NCBI RefSeq assembly: GCF_019511345.1
Contig: NZ_JAEUAK010000002.1
Coordinates: 434,001-498,000, forward strand
DNA length: 64,000 nt
From: Rhizobium mesosinicum
GTDB lineage: Bacteria > Pseudomonadota > Alphaproteobacteria > Rhizobiales > Rhizobiaceae
Direction of reading: 5' to 3'
In this document: positions 1 to 9,252 of the stretch, piece by piece
Numbering within the stretch: the first letter of the stretch is position 1
Layout of the letters: each line of letters opens with the position of its first letter
Position numbers and translations under genes: made by a program
The notes under the pieces: model-generated
Told to the model about the DNA's origin: nothing
Seen by the model: only the letters and a program-made list of their open reading frames with translations
The model's database searches: none

Positions 1-1
1 C

Positions 2-115
2 AACATGAAAGGGTCCTGCGCCGGCTGCCCGTCTTCGACGGCAACGCTGAAGCACGGCGTCCAGAACCTGCTGCGCCATTTCGTTCCGGAAGTGCAGGAA
101 GTGATTGCCGCTTAA
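2..115 (+). CDS. NifU/NfuA-family iron-sulfur protein, C-terminal end (5' part outside window)
   Basis: Only the last 37 codons are present, open to the left edge and ending with TAA. The visible part carries a C-x2-C pair (CAGC) followed by an amphipathic stretch, as in the NifU-like C-terminal domain that binds a [4Fe-4S] cluster for delivery to apoproteins. The sequence [16 protein letters not shown] is typical of this domain. In rhizobia an NfuA-type gene commonly lies just before tsaB, which fits the neighbour here. The N-terminal NfuN/scaffold part cannot be seen, so NfuA-type carrier versus a shorter NifU-like protein cannot be settled. Confidence 0.8.
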   Translation, partial: NMKGSCAGCPSSTATLKHGVQNLLRHFVPEVQEVIAA

Positions 116-202
116 AATCTCTGATGCGTCCGGCCGTTCGTCTGGGGTTCGGCCAGCCGGATTTATGGATAGGCGACAATAGTTTATTCGGAAATTGATG
201 GC

Positions 203-862
203 ATGATCGTTCTGGCGCTCGACACGGCAGGTGTGGATTGCGCTGCCGCTATCTATGACAGCGGCAGGAATACGGTGCTGGGGGAGGCATCGGACATGAT
301 CGGCAAGGGGCATGCTGAACATCTGATGGGTATCGTCGACCGCGCGCTGGATCAGGCGGGCGTCGCACTTTCGGATGTCAGGCGCCTTGCCGTTACCATC
401 GGCCCCGGCTCCTTTACCGGTATCCGCGTCGGTGTCGCTGCAGCCCGCGGCTTTGCGCTTTCCCTTAATGTTCCCGCGGTCGGCATCACGACGCTCGAAG
501 TCATGGCCGCTGCCCAGCGCGAGAAGACACCTGGCCGCGCAGTACTCGCGGCGATGGATGCCAAGCGGGAGGAAATCTATCTTCAGTCTTTTGCTGCCGA
601 CGGCTCACCACTTGATGAAGCCCGCGCGGTCAGCATTGCCGAAGCGCAGGTCTTCGCTGCCGGTTTCGATGGCGAGATCACCGGTTCGGCGACTCCGTTG
701 CTGAAACCCGGTATAACGGGCGAATATGCCAGCTCCTTCCCGATCTCCATCGTGGCGCGCCTCGGTGCTGCCGCGAACCCAAATGCCGGAAAGCCGAAGC
801 CCCTTTATCTGCGCGGACCCGACGCCAAGCCGCAGGCCGGGTATGCGATTGCAAGAGTATGA
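203..862 (+). CDS. tsaB: tRNA threonylcarbamoyladenosine biosynthesis protein TsaB
   Basis: 219 aa, about the usual length for TsaB (YeaZ). It is the inactive ASKHA-fold partner that scaffolds TsaD and TsaE in making the t6A37 modification of ANN-decoding tRNAs. Seen: N-terminal MIVLALDTAG beta strand of the ASKHA fold and the family signature GPGSFTGIRVG at residues 67-77. The ATG at 203 is chosen because the ATG five bases upstream (198) runs into a stop at once. It overlaps rimI by four bases (ATGA), so the two are translationally coupled. This tsaB-rimI pairing is a common bacterial arrangement. Confidence 0.95.
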   Translation: MIVLALDTAGVDCAAAIYDSGRNTVLGEASDMIGKGHAEHLMGIVDRALDQAGVALSDVRRLAVTIGPGSFTGIRVGVAAARGFALSLNVPAVGITTLEVMAAAQREKTPGRAVLAAMDAKREEIYLQSFAADGSPLDEARAVSIAEAQVFAAGFDGEITGSATPLLKPGITGEYASSFPISIVARLGAAANPNAGKPKPLYLRGPDAKPQAGYAIARV

Positions 863-1359
863 CGATGCTGGAAGCCTATCTGACGCTGAAACCGGAATTC
901 GAAATCGTCGCCATGGAGCCGGAGGATTGCTCCGACGTTTCCCTCCTGCATGGCGAACGCTTCGCCCGCCCTTGGGGTGACGGCGAATTCCACAGCCTCC
1001 TGTCACAGAATACCGTCTTTGGCTTCGTCGCCCGCCAGACCAATGCTATCCTGAAAAAGAGCCTGCCGGGCTTCATCCTCGCGCGCCAGGTGGCGGGCGA
1101 GGCGGAAATCCTGACGCTCGCCGTGCAGGCGAAGGTCGCGCGTTCCGGCCTCGGCTGGCGGCTGATGCAGGCCGCCATGCGCGAGGCACGTCTTCGCGGC
1201 GGCGAAAGCATGTTCCTGGAGGTTGACAACGGCAATATCGCCGCCCTTGGGCTCTATCGCAAACTCGGCTTCGAGCAGGCTGGCGAGCGCAAGGGCTATT
1301 ACAAGGACGCCAATGGGGAGACCTCTACGGCGCTTGTCATGAAGCGCGTTCTTCGGTAG
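859..1359 (+). CDS. rimI: ribosomal protein S18-alanine N-acetyltransferase
   Basis: 166-aa GNAT protein. It acetylates the N-terminal alanine of ribosomal protein S18 with acetyl-CoA. The acetyl-CoA loop RSGLGW lies at residues 95-100, followed by the RimI-type EVDNGNIAALGLYRKLGF segment at 121-138. The start overlaps the tsaB stop (ATGA); an alternative ATG lies two codons later. Identification rests on the GNAT motifs plus linkage to tsaB. Substrate specificity is assumed from the family. Confidence 0.9.
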   Translation: MTMLEAYLTLKPEFEIVAMEPEDCSDVSLLHGERFARPWGDGEFHSLLSQNTVFGFVARQTNAILKKSLPGFILARQVAGEAEILTLAVQAKVARSGLGWRLMQAAMREARLRGGESMFLEVDNGNIAALGLYRKLGFEQAGERKGYYKDANGETSTALVMKRVLR

Positions 1360-1393
1360 TTCCCCCTCTCGACAGGATAAAGAGAAGGCAGCC

Positions 1394-1822
1394 ATGACTG
1401 AGGTAGCCAAGACCCTCGAGGAGCTTTGCGCTGAACGCGGCATGCGCATGACCGAGCAGCGCCGGGTGATCGCGCGCATTCTTGAGGATTCCGCAGATCA
1501 TCCCGATGTCGAAGAGCTTTATCGCCGGTCGGTCAAGGTCGACGCCAAGATTTCCATCTCGACGGTCTATCGCACGGTGAAGCTGTTCGAGGATGCCGGC
1601 ATTATCGCCCGCCACGATTTCCGTGACGGCCGCTCGCGTTACGAGACGGTGCCAGAAGAACACCATGACCATCTGATCGACCTGAAGACCGGCGTCGTCA
1701 TCGAATTCCGCTCGCCAGAAATCGAGGCGCTGCAGGAGCGGATCGCTCGCGAGCACGGCTTCAAGCTGGTGGATCACCGCCTGGAACTCTACGGAATTCC
1801 GCTGAAGAAAGACGAACTCTGA
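1394..1822 (+). CDS. mur: Fur-family metalloregulator, probably Mur (manganese-responsive)
   Basis: 142-aa Fur-fold repressor. The winged helix occupies roughly residues 10-75 (STVYRTVKLFEDAGI is the recognition-helix region) and the dimerisation domain follows, with a metal-binding HHDH cluster at 90-93. It has only one cysteine (Cys12) and therefore lacks the C-x2-C structural zinc pairs of many Fur proteins. That matches rhizobial Mur/Fur proteins, which respond mainly to manganese and repress mntH or sitABCD; iron control in these bacteria is mostly by RirA and Irr. A GGATAAAGAGAAGG purine-rich leader precedes the ATG. Fur family is certain; Mur function is inferred from the organism group. 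Confidence 0.85.
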   Translation: MTEVAKTLEELCAERGMRMTEQRRVIARILEDSADHPDVEELYRRSVKVDAKISISTVYRTVKLFEDAGIIARHDFRDGRSRYETVPEEHHDHLIDLKTGVVIEFRSPEIEALQERIAREHGFKLVDHRLELYGIPLKKDEL

Positions 1823-1849
1823 TATCATGGCAGTCCGGGAGCGCCGTAT

Positions 1850-2647
1850 TTGATCGTCTGGCTGCGCATTGCCTTCGCGCTGACCGTCATCATCGTCGTC
1901 AGCGTCCTGCTCATACCGCTGCAGGTCCTGGCGCTGCGCTTCGACTGGAAACTCAGGCGCACCCTGCCCCGGCGCTGGCATCGTATCGTCTGCTACTGTC
2001 TCGGCATTCGCATCCGGGTGCGCGGCACGCTTGAGAGTCGCCGGCCGCTGATGCTCTGCTCCAACCATTCCTCATGGATGGACATCATGGTCATGTCCGC
2101 CGTGGCCGACGTCGCCTTTATCGCTAAGATCGAAGTGCGGGACTGGCCGATTTTTGGCACGCTTGCCAAGCTGCAGAAGAGCGTCTTTGTTGTGCGGGAG
2201 GAAAAACGCCGCACCGGGCACCAGGCGAGCGAGATCGCCGCACGCATGGTGGACGGCGAAATCGTCGTGCTCTTTCCCGAGGGAACGACGTCCGACGGCA
2301 ACCGCTTGCTGGAGGTCAAATCGTCGCTCTTTGGAGCGGCCGCAATGGCCGTGCCCCATTCGCCGACCGGTACCGTCATGGTCCAGCCGGTTTCCATCGC
2401 CTATACGCAGGTGCACGGTATCGCCATGGGCCGCTATCACCGCCCGCTCGCAGCCTGGCCCGGCGATATCGAGCTTCTGCCGCATCTGATCGACATCTTG
2501 AAATGCGGCGCGATCGATGCTGAAGTTTCCTTCGGAGAGGCGATCGAATATGGCGAAAAGACCAATCGCAAGGACGTCAGCGCGACGATCGCTGCCAGCG
2601 TCCGCAACCTGCTGAACAGCAGCCTGCGCGGCCGCGATATCGCCTGA
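1850..2647 (+). CDS. olsA: 1-acyl-glycerol-3-phosphate acyltransferase family, likely lyso-ornithine lipid acyltransferase OlsA
   Basis: 265-aa membrane-anchored PlsC-family protein with a hydrophobic segment near residues 6-28. The acyltransferase H-x4-D motif is NHSSWMD (72-78) and the glycerophosphate-site-like motif is FPEGTTSDG (142-150). It starts with TTG; no in-frame ATG fits. In Sinorhizobium meliloti the gene directly before miaB is, from memory, olsA, which acylates lyso-ornithine lipid to make the phosphate-free membrane ornithine lipid. The same adjacency is seen here with only 47 bases to miaB. A phospholipid-making PlsC role cannot be excluded from sequence alone. Confidence 0.75.
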   Translation: MIVWLRIAFALTVIIVVSVLLIPLQVLALRFDWKLRRTLPRRWHRIVCYCLGIRIRVRGTLESRRPLMLCSNHSSWMDIMVMSAVADVAFIAKIEVRDWPIFGTLAKLQKSVFVVREEKRRTGHQASEIAARMVDGEIVVLFPEGTTSDGNRLLEVKSSLFGAAAMAVPHSPTGTVMVQPVSIAYTQVHGIAMGRYHRPLAAWPGDIELLPHLIDILKCGAIDAEVSFGEAIEYGEKTNRKDVSATIAASVRNLLNSSLRGRDIA

Positions 2648-2694
2648 GCGAGATACCCTTTTCTCGCGCGCCAAAAACAACTAGATAACGGGCC

Positions 2695-4104
2695 ATGACC
2701 CAGGACAGCGCTATTCTCCAGGCCCCGGAGGTTTCCCTCCGCGATGGCTCCAACAGCCGCAAGGTTTTCATCAAGACCTATGGCTGCCAGATGAACGTCT
2801 ATGACTCGACGCGCATGAGCGATGCTCTTGCCCGCGACGGCTACGAGTCCACCGAGGACATGGAAGAGGCGGATCTCGTTCTGCTCAACACCTGCCATAT
2901 TCGTGAAAAGGCGGCCGAGAAGGTCTATTCCGCGCTCGGGCGCCTGCGCGAGATGAAAAAGCGCAAGGCTGCCGACGGCCGCGAGATGATGATCGGCGTC
3001 ACCGGCTGTGTCGCGCAGGCGGAAGGAGAGGAAATCCTGCGCCGGGCGCCAGCTGTCGATGTCGTTATCGGCCCCCAGACTTATCACCGGCTGCCAGAGG
3101 CGCTGCGCCGCGCCAAAGAAGGTCACCGCGTCGTCGACACGGAATATGCGATCGAGGACAAGTTCGAGCATCTGCCGCTCGCCGAGATGCAGAAGATCCG
3201 CGCCCGTGGCGTGACCTCGTTCCTGACCGTGCAGGAAGGTTGCGACAAGTTCTGCACCTTCTGTGTCGTGCCCTATACGCGCGGCTCGGAAGTCTCGCGG
3301 CCGGTCTCGCAGATCGTCGAGGAGGCGATGAAGCTGATTGCCGCCGGCGTGCGCGAAATCACCCTGCTCGGCCAGAACGTCAATGCCTGGCACGGCGCTG
3401 GCCCGAAAGGCGAAGAGTGGAGCCTTGGCGACTTGCTCTATCGGCTTGCCGATATCCCCGGTCTTGCACGGCTTCGCTACACGACCAGTCATCCGCGCGA
3501 CATGGACGATCGGCTGATCGAGGCGCATCGCGACCTTCGCACGCTCATGCCCTATCTACACCTTCCGGTTCAATCCGGTTCGGACCGCATTCTAAAAGCC
3601 ATGAACCGCCGTCACACGGCAGCCGAATATCTTTCCCTCATCGAGCGCATCCGCAAGGCCCGTCCCGATATCGCGCTCTCGGGCGACTTCATTACCGGCT
3701 TTCCGGGGGAGACAGACCGGGAATTTGAGGATACACTAAAACTCGTTGAGGAGGTCCGTTATGCACAGGCCTTCTCGTTCAAATATTCAACGCGGCCGGG
3801 TACGCCCGGGGCGGAATTGAAGGATCAGGTGCCGGAAGAAATCAAGGCAGAACGGCTGGAACGCCTGCAGGCGCTGCTTCTCAAGCAGACGCAGGAATTC
3901 AACGAGTCCTGCATCGGCAAGGAAATCGATCTTCTCCTGGAAAAGCCCGGCCGTATGCCTGGCCAGCTTATCGGCCGTTCACCATGGCTGCAGTCCGTGA
4001 ATGTTGATGCAAAAGCATCGCAAATCGGTGACATTATTAAAGTGCGAATCACAGGAACCGGAACCAACAGCCTGTTTGCCGAACGCGCAGAGGCTGAGGT
4101 CTAA
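2695..4104 (+). CDS. miaB: tRNA-2-methylthio-N6-dimethylallyladenosine synthase
   Basis: 469-aa radical-SAM methylthiotransferase that converts i6A37 to ms2i6A37 in tRNA. The N-terminal MTTase domain shows three cluster cysteines (Cys31 in GCQMN, Cys67 in TCHIRE, Cys105 in GCVAQ). The radical-SAM cluster motif is C183-x3-C187-x2-C190 (CDKFCTFC). A TRAM domain fills about the last 65 residues and ends in FAERAEAEV. Length and all six cysteines fit MiaB rather than RimO. It is followed by phoH and ybeY, a widespread conserved order. Confidence 0.97.
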   Translation: MTQDSAILQAPEVSLRDGSNSRKVFIKTYGCQMNVYDSTRMSDALARDGYESTEDMEEADLVLLNTCHIREKAAEKVYSALGRLREMKKRKAADGREMMIGVTGCVAQAEGEEILRRAPAVDVVIGPQTYHRLPEALRRAKEGHRVVDTEYAIEDKFEHLPLAEMQKIRARGVTSFLTVQEGCDKFCTFCVVPYTRGSEVSRPVSQIVEEAMKLIAAGVREITLLGQNVNAWHGAGPKGEEWSLGDLLYRLADIPGLARLRYTTSHPRDMDDRLIEAHRDLRTLMPYLHLPVQSGSDRILKAMNRRHTAAEYLSLIERIRKARPDIALSGDFITGFPGETDREFEDTLKLVEEVRYAQAFSFKYSTRPGTPGAELKDQVPEEIKAERLERLQALLLKQTQEFNESCIGKEIDLLLEKPGRMPGQLIGRSPWLQSVNVDAKASQIGDIIKVRITGTGTNSLFAERAEAEV

Positions 4105-4122
4105 CCCAGGGAGCTCGACCGC

Positions 4123-5175
4123 TTGAACGGACAAGAATTGGTTTCTTCTTCACCGCGCCACCCACGCATAGCGAGCGACGCCAATCACTTCGTCCTGACG
4201 TTCGAGAACAACCGGTTCGCCAGCGAACTTTTCGGACAGTTCGATCAGAATCTGAAGCTCTTGGAACAGCGGCTTCATATCGATGCGCGAGCGCGAGGTA
4301 ACTCCGTTGTCATCACCGGCGATGTGCTGGCGACCAATCAGGCGCGGCGCACACTCGATTACCTCTATGAAAAACTCCAGAAAGGCGGCAGTGTGGAGCG
4401 TTCAGACGTTGAAGGCGCAATTCGCATGGCGGTTGCTGCGGACGATCAGCTCACGCTGCCGACGATGGAGAAAAAAGCCAAATTGACGATGGCGCAGATT
4501 TCGACGCGCAAGAAGACGATCATCGCGCGCACGCCGACACAAGATGCCTATATGCGGGCGCTCGAGCGCTCGGAGATGGTGTTCGGCGTCGGGCCGGCCG
4601 GTACGGGCAAGACCTATCTGGCCGTCGCTCATGCCGCCCAGCTTCTGGAGCGCGGCGCGGTCGAGAAAATCATCCTCTCGCGACCGGCCGTGGAAGCCGG
4701 CGAACGTCTGGGCTTCCTGCCCGGCGATATGAAGGAAAAGGTCGATCCTTATCTCCGCCCGCTTTATGACGCGCTTTACGACATGATCCCGGGCGACAAG
4801 GTCGAACGGGCGATCACTGCCGGCGTCATCGAAATCGCGCCGCTCGCCTTCATGCGCGGCCGTACACTTGCCAATGCCGCCATCATCCTCGACGAGGCGC
4901 AAAACACGACCGCGATGCAGATGAAGATGTTCCTGACGCGTCTCGGCGAGAATTCGCGTATGATCATCACCGGCGATCCGAGTCAGATCGACCTGCCGCG
5001 CGGCGTCAAATCCGGCCTCGTGGAAGCGCTGCACTTGCTGAACGAAGTCGAGGGCATCTCAATCACGCGCTTCAAGGATATCGACGTCGTGCGTCATCCG
5101 CTGGTCGGCCGCATCGTCAAGGCCTATGATGCGACCTATGTAGCGGCAAACGAAGAGGCTAGCCAGCAGGACTGA
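4123..5175 (+). CDS. PhoH-like P-loop ATPase
   Basis: 350 aa, PhoH/YbeZ family. Walker A is GPAGTGKT (157-164), Walker B is IILDEAQN (254-261), and a sensor-type GDPSQID follows at 284-290. YbeZ-type proteins are predicted ATPases or helicases that work with the endoribonuclease YbeY in rRNA maturation and RNA quality control. It starts with TTG at 4123, preceded by AGGGAG at a suitable distance. Its stop overlaps the ybeY start by one base (TGATG), so the two are coupled, supporting joint function. The precise biochemical activity is unproven for the family. Confidence 0.9.
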   Translation: MNGQELVSSSPRHPRIASDANHFVLTFENNRFASELFGQFDQNLKLLEQRLHIDARARGNSVVITGDVLATNQARRTLDYLYEKLQKGGSVERSDVEGAIRMAVAADDQLTLPTMEKKAKLTMAQISTRKKTIIARTPTQDAYMRALERSEMVFGVGPAGTGKTYLAVAHAAQLLERGAVEKIILSRPAVEAGERLGFLPGDMKEKVDPYLRPLYDALYDMIPGDKVERAITAGVIEIAPLAFMRGRTLANAAIILDEAQNTTAMQMKMFLTRLGENSRMIITGDPSQIDLPRGVKSGLVEALHLLNEVEGISITRFKDIDVVRHPLVGRIVKAYDATYVAANEEASQQD

Positions 5176-5690
5176 TGGCCGATCTCGATATACAGATCAG
5201 CATCGAGGACACGGGCTGGCCCGCCGAAGATGTGTTGCATGCCCTTGGCGAACGGGTGCTGGGTGCGGCTGTCACTTACCTGCGGGAAGAAGAACAGCAG
5301 CCCTTCCCCAAGATGCCACCGGAAGTTTCGCTCGTCTTCACTGACGATGCCTCGATCCAGGACATCAACGCGGAATGGCGCGGCAAGGACAAGCCGACCA
5401 ACGTGCTGTCATTCCCGGCTTTTCCGGTGAAGCCCGGCCAGATGCCCGGCCCGATGCTCGGCGATATCATCATTGCCAGGGAAACGGTGGAGCGAGAGGC
5501 GCAAGAGCTCGAAAAAAGCGTTTACGATCATCTGACCCATCTTATGGTGCACGGTTTCTTGCATCTGCTCGGCTACGACCATATGAAAAATGACGAAGCC
5601 GAAATTATGGAGGGGCTGGAGACTCGCATTTTGGCAGTACTCGGCCTATCTGACCCCTACGAGGGTCAAGACCTTAAAATGGAACCATGA
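5175..5690 (+). CDS. ybeY: endoribonuclease YbeY (rRNA maturation factor)
   Basis: 171 aa. The zinc-binding H-x3-H-x5-H motif is visible as His126, His130 and His136 in [11 protein letters not shown]. YbeY is a single-strand-specific RNase involved in 16S rRNA 3'-end processing and late 70S quality control; in Sinorhizobium a homologue affects sRNA regulation and symbiosis (recalled). It overlaps phoH by one base and the following corC-like gene by four (ATGA), making a tight phoH-ybeY-corC operon. Confidence 0.96.
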   Translation: MADLDIQISIEDTGWPAEDVLHALGERVLGAAVTYLREEEQQPFPKMPPEVSLVFTDDASIQDINAEWRGKDKPTNVLSFPAFPVKPGQMPGPMLGDIIIARETVEREAQELEKSVYDHLTHLMVHGFLHLLGYDHMKNDEAEIMEGLETRILAVLGLSDPYEGQDLKMEP

Positions 5691-6820
5691 GCGACTTTTC
5701 AACGAAGCCGGCGTCAGACGCCAGGGACTCCGACCAATCCTCCTCTTCCGACGAGGGTGGCAGTAGTCGACACCGACCGCAATCCTTCTGGTCACGCGCA
5801 GCACGCATGCTGCGACCGCAACAGGGCTCACGCCTGCGCGAAGACATAGACGCGCTGATGACTGATCCGGCTGCAGCCGATGCCTTTTCGCCCGACGAGC
5901 GGGCAATGCTTCATAACATCCTGCGCTTCCGCGAAGTGCGCGTTGCCGACGTGATGGTGCCACGTGCCGATATCGAGGCAGTCGACCAGAACATCACCAT
6001 CGGCGAACTGATGATCCTCTTCGAGGAAAGCGGTCGTTCGCGCATGCCGGTTTATGCCGAAACGCTCGATGACCCGCGCGGCATGGTGCATATCCGCGAT
6101 CTTCTTTCCTATGTCGCCAAGCAGGCGCGCAACAAGCGCCGCAGCGGCACGAAGCCTGCGGCGGGCGCACCGGCTATCGACGTTTCTCCGGAGAATATCC
6201 AGAAGGCGCCGCGTTCGGCTAAACCGAATTTCGATCTCGCACGCGTCGATCTTCAGAAGACGCTCGCCGAGACAGGCATTATCAGGCAGATCCTCTTCGT
6301 GCCGCCTTCGATGCTGGCGTCCGATCTTCTGCGCCGCATGCAGGTGAACCGCACGCAGATGGCGCTGGTCATTGACGAATATGGCGGCACTGACGGCCTC
6401 GCCTCGCATGAAGACATTGTGGAGATGGTGATCGGCGATATCGATGATGAACATGACGATGAGGAAGTCATGTTCAAACGGGTTTCGGAAGACGTCTTCG
6501 TTGCCGACGCCCGGGTCGAACTCGAGGAGATTGCCGAAGCCATCGGTCCGGATTTCGACATCAATGAGCAGATCGACGAGGTCGATACGCTCGGCGGCCT
6601 GATCTTCTCGGCCCTGGGGCGCATTCCTGTGCGCGGAGAAGTCGTTCAGGCCCTGCCGGATTTCGAATTCCACATTCTCGACGCCGATCCGCGCCGCATC
6701 AAGCGGGTGCGCATCACCCGCAAGCGCCAGGCAATCCGCCGCCGTGCCAAGGCGGATGGTGACGGATCGCCTATTGGCGACGGAAACGATGATCGGTCGG
6801 CGGAATCGGCAGCAAACTGA
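5687..6820 (+). CDS. hemolysin C/CorC family protein with tandem CBS domains
   Basis: 377 aa. After a low-complexity Ser-rich N-terminus comes the CBS pair (about residues 80-265; signatures [10 protein letters not shown] and [17 protein letters not shown]) and a CorC/HlyC transporter-associated domain near 275-360 (ending [21 protein letters not shown]). No transmembrane segment is evident, so this is the soluble CorC type linked to Mg/Co efflux or magnesium homeostasis rather than a membrane-bound YtfL type. A basic tail ([14 protein letters not shown]) follows. The function of rhizobial TlyC/CorC proteins is not well defined, and older annotation as hemolysin is misleading. Overlaps ybeY by ATGA. 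Confidence 0.85.
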   Translation: MSDFSTKPASDARDSDQSSSSDEGGSSRHRPQSFWSRAARMLRPQQGSRLREDIDALMTDPAAADAFSPDERAMLHNILRFREVRVADVMVPRADIEAVDQNITIGELMILFEESGRSRMPVYAETLDDPRGMVHIRDLLSYVAKQARNKRRSGTKPAAGAPAIDVSPENIQKAPRSAKPNFDLARVDLQKTLAETGIIRQILFVPPSMLASDLLRRMQVNRTQMALVIDEYGGTDGLASHEDIVEMVIGDIDDEHDDEEVMFKRVSEDVFVADARVELEEIAEAIGPDFDINEQIDEVDTLGGLIFSALGRIPVRGEVVQALPDFEFHILDADPRRIKRVRITRKRQAIRRRAKADGDGSPIGDGNDDRSAESAAN

Positions 6821-6898
6821 CCTTTCCGTAAGACGACAAGCGCGCGCTTTTTTGAAAGACTGCGATTGGATTGATTCGCGGCTTTGATGGGAGTGCGT

Positions 6899-8503
6899 AT
6901 GGAGCGGCTTGCGGACAGGATTATCCTCGTCTGGGGTTTCAAACGGTCACTACTTGCGATCGCAGCAGGTGCCTTCGGCGTCCTGGCGCTGCCTCCCGTC
7001 GGCTTCTTCGCCGCGATGTTCATTTCCTTCACGCTGCTCGTCTGGCTGATCGACGGGGCAGCCGCCTCGCCGGAAAGCAGCTTTCCCGGCAGGCTCTGGC
7101 CGGCCTTTGTCGCGGGCTGGCTGTTCGGCTTCGGTTATTTCGTTGCCGGGCTCTGGTGGCTTGGACATGCGCTAATGATCGATTCAGAGGAGTTCGCCTG
7201 GGCTTTGCCGCTCGCGATCCTCGGGCTTCCGGCCTGTCTTGCCGTCTTTTACGGGCTGGCTGCGGCTCTCGCCCGTATCTTCTGGTCCGATGGCATGGGG
7301 CGGATTGCAGCACTTGCTGCCAGCTTCGGCCTGTTTGAGTGGCTACGCAGCTTCATCTTCACCGGTTTTCCTTGGAACGCCATCGGCTATGCCATGATGC
7401 CCATGCCTGTCATGATGCAGTCCGCGCATGTGATCGGCACGATGGGGGTGACGGCTCTTTCGGTCTTCGTCTTTGCTGCCCCTGCTCTCATCGGAACGCG
7501 GCAGGGAGCAAAACTCGGCGTCAGCCTTGCGGCAATCCTCTTTGCGGCGCATCTCGGTTACGGCGCCTATATCCTCTATCTCACACCGAAGCCTGAGGCA
7601 TTGCCCGAAGACAAGCGGCCCGTGGTCCGCCTGGTCCAGCCTGCAATCGAACAGACCGCCAAGATGGACAATGACTCGGACCGCGAGGCGATCTTCGAGA
7701 CACATCTCAAACTTTCGACGGAACCGCCCAAGGAAGGCGGCAAGAGGCCCGACATCATCGTCTGGCCGGAAACCTCGATACCCTTCATCCTCACCGACAA
7801 CAAGGATGCGCTGACGCGGATTGCCGATACGCTCGACGACGACCAGATCCTGATCGCAGGCGCCGTGCGCGCTGAAGAACTCGGTCCCGGCTATCCCACC
7901 CGCTATTATAATTCGATTTATGTGATAGACGGGCGGGGACAGATCGTCGCCGCCTCAGACAAGGTACACCTCGTTCCCTTCGGCGAATATCTTCCCTTCG
8001 AGGACATGTTCAACGAGCTCGGTGTCCAGAATGTAGTGGAGATGCCTGGTGGTTTTTCGGCGGCCGCCAGCCGTCATCTGCTCAATCTTCCGAACGGGCT
8101 GAAATTCTATCCGCTCGTCTGCTACGAGATCATCTTCCCGGACGAAATGACCGGTGACATCACACAAGCGAATGCCATTCTCAACATCACGAATGACAGC
8201 TGGTTCGGCTCGACACCTGGCCCCTACCAACATTTCCAGCAGGCACGCGTACGAGCAGTCGAGACCGGTTTGCCGCTGATTCGCGATGCAAATAGTGGAA
8301 TTTCAGCGGTTGTAGACGCACGCGGCGAAATCGTTGCAGGTCTAAGATTGGATGAAATGGGGTATATTGATGCAACCCTCGATGGATGGGGGAAAAACAC
8401 GGGAAGCTCATATCCCCACCAAACGTACTTCTGGTTGACTGAAACGTTGCTGATAGGCATTGCGCTAATTTCTCGCAAGGGTTTAATTTTCAGGTTGAAT
8501 TGA
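6899..8503 (+). CDS. lnt: apolipoprotein N-acyltransferase
   Basis: 534 aa integral inner-membrane enzyme that adds the third acyl chain to the N-terminal cysteine of lipoproteins. Several hydrophobic segments fill the first ~230 residues, followed by a nitrilase-type periplasmic domain. The Glu-Lys-Cys triad can be seen in WPETSIPF, in SDKVHLVPFGEYLPF and in VCYEIIFPD, and NITNDSWFG follows. I start it at the ATG at 6899, which has GGGAG five bases upstream; starts at TTG 6884 or ATG 6887 are possible but have no such site. It follows the corC-like gene as in other proteobacteria. Confidence 0.93.
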   Translation: MERLADRIILVWGFKRSLLAIAAGAFGVLALPPVGFFAAMFISFTLLVWLIDGAAASPESSFPGRLWPAFVAGWLFGFGYFVAGLWWLGHALMIDSEEFAWALPLAILGLPACLAVFYGLAAALARIFWSDGMGRIAALAASFGLFEWLRSFIFTGFPWNAIGYAMMPMPVMMQSAHVIGTMGVTALSVFVFAAPALIGTRQGAKLGVSLAAILFAAHLGYGAYILYLTPKPEALPEDKRPVVRLVQPAIEQTAKMDNDSDREAIFETHLKLSTEPPKEGGKRPDIIVWPETSIPFILTDNKDALTRIADTLDDDQILIAGAVRAEELGPGYPTRYYNSIYVIDGRGQIVAASDKVHLVPFGEYLPFEDMFNELGVQNVVEMPGGFSAAASRHLLNLPNGLKFYPLVCYEIIFPDEMTGDITQANAILNITNDSWFGSTPGPYQHFQQARVRAVETGLPLIRDANSGISAVVDARGEIVAGLRLDEMGYIDATLDGWGKNTGSSYPHQTYFWLTETLLIGIALISRKGLIFRLN

Positions 8504-8656
8504 CCGAAAACCCCTAAAATTGCATAGTGGCAGCAATCGGCGTTAGTAACGTATGTTTCAAGCTGGGTTATCGCGACTTGCAACGTGGCGTTACGGAATG
8601 AGGTCAGGGCATGCCGGTTAGAACAGAGTTGAATTTTTCTTTGCTAGGGCACGACC

Positions 8657-9076
8657 ATGATTGAAAATAAGAAGAAGCCGAATCCTATCGACATCCATGT
8701 CGGTAGCCGCATTCGACTTCGCCGTACCATGTTGGGCATGAGCCAGGAGAAGCTCGGCGAAAGCCTCGGCATCACCTTTCAGCAAATCCAGAAATATGAG
8801 AAAGGCACCAACCGCGTTGGTGCCAGCCGCCTCCAAAACATCTCAAGCATCCTCAACGTTCCCGTTTCTTTCTTCTTCGAAGATGCTCCCGGCGAGCATT
8901 CCGGTGCCTTGACCGGCATGTCCGAAACCTCCAGCTCGAACTACGTCGTCGATTTCCTCTCCTCTTCGGAAGGACTCCAGCTCAACCGCGCATTTGTAAA
9001 GATCACCGATCCCAAGGTTCGACGTAAGGTCGTCGAACTGGTGAAGGCGCTCGCGGCGGAAGCAGACTCCGACTGA
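8657..9076 (+). CDS. praR: XRE-family transcriptional regulator, PraR/PhrR-like
   Basis: 139 aa. A helix-turn-helix of the Cro/C1 type covers about residues 16-72 (SRIRLRRTMLGMSQEKLGE and FQQIQKYEKGTNRVGASR). The C-terminal half ends in a conserved Lys/Arg-rich helix (DPKVRRKVVELVKALAAE). The sequence strongly resembles the rhizobial PraR/PhrR group, which represses quorum-sensing and adhesion genes in Rhizobium leguminosarum and reb genes in Azorhizobium (recalled). Rhizobia carry several similar paralogues, so the exact name is less sure than the family. It has its own 150-bp upstream region and a strong terminator after it. The location before metK agrees with rhizobial gene order. Confidence 0.7.
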   Translation: MIENKKKPNPIDIHVGSRIRLRRTMLGMSQEKLGESLGITFQQIQKYEKGTNRVGASRLQNISSILNVPVSFFFEDAPGEHSGALTGMSETSSSNYVVDFLSSSEGLQLNRAFVKITDPKVRRKVVELVKALAAEADSD

Positions 9077-9098
9077 GCGTCCTCACGCTCGGAAGCTT

Positions 9099-9124
9099 AA
9101 GGCGGCTCAAAAGGCCGCTTTTTT
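9099..9124 (+). terminator. Rho-independent terminator after the praR-like gene
   Basis: Stem GCGGC (9102-9106) pairs with GCCGC (9114-9118), extended by A-U and G-U pairs at the base, with a 7-base loop and followed by a run of six T. It separates the praR-like gene from metK. Confidence 0.85.
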
Positions 9125-9158
9125 GCGTTTTTGAGGCAAAATTTGTCATCTCGCCACT

Positions 9159-9180
9159 GATATAAAGATATATTTATGTC
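9159..9180. promoter_or_regulatory. AT-rich inverted repeat upstream of metK, candidate SahR-type operator
   Basis: ATAAAGATATATTTAT (9162-9177) is palindromic at seven of eight positions and stands out in this GC-rich genome. It lies about 75 bases before the metK ATG. ArsR-family SahR, which senses S-adenosylhomocysteine, is known to control methionine-cycle genes including metK in Proteobacteria, and as I recall its alphaproteobacterial sites are ATAAAGATAT-like. The assignment is by resemblance and context only. Confidence 0.5.
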
Positions 9181-9252
9181 CTTCTGTGCTTGTCATTCGA
9201 ATGCGAACTGAGTACCTACTAACTGCTTTTGTTCTTTGAGGGGAATCCCGGA

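Noticed and set aside
9077-9252. SAM-responsive riboswitch in the metK leader
   Set aside because: No SAM-II, SAM-V or SAM/SAH pseudoknot pattern could be traced; the region is dominated by the praR terminator and an AT-rich palindrome.
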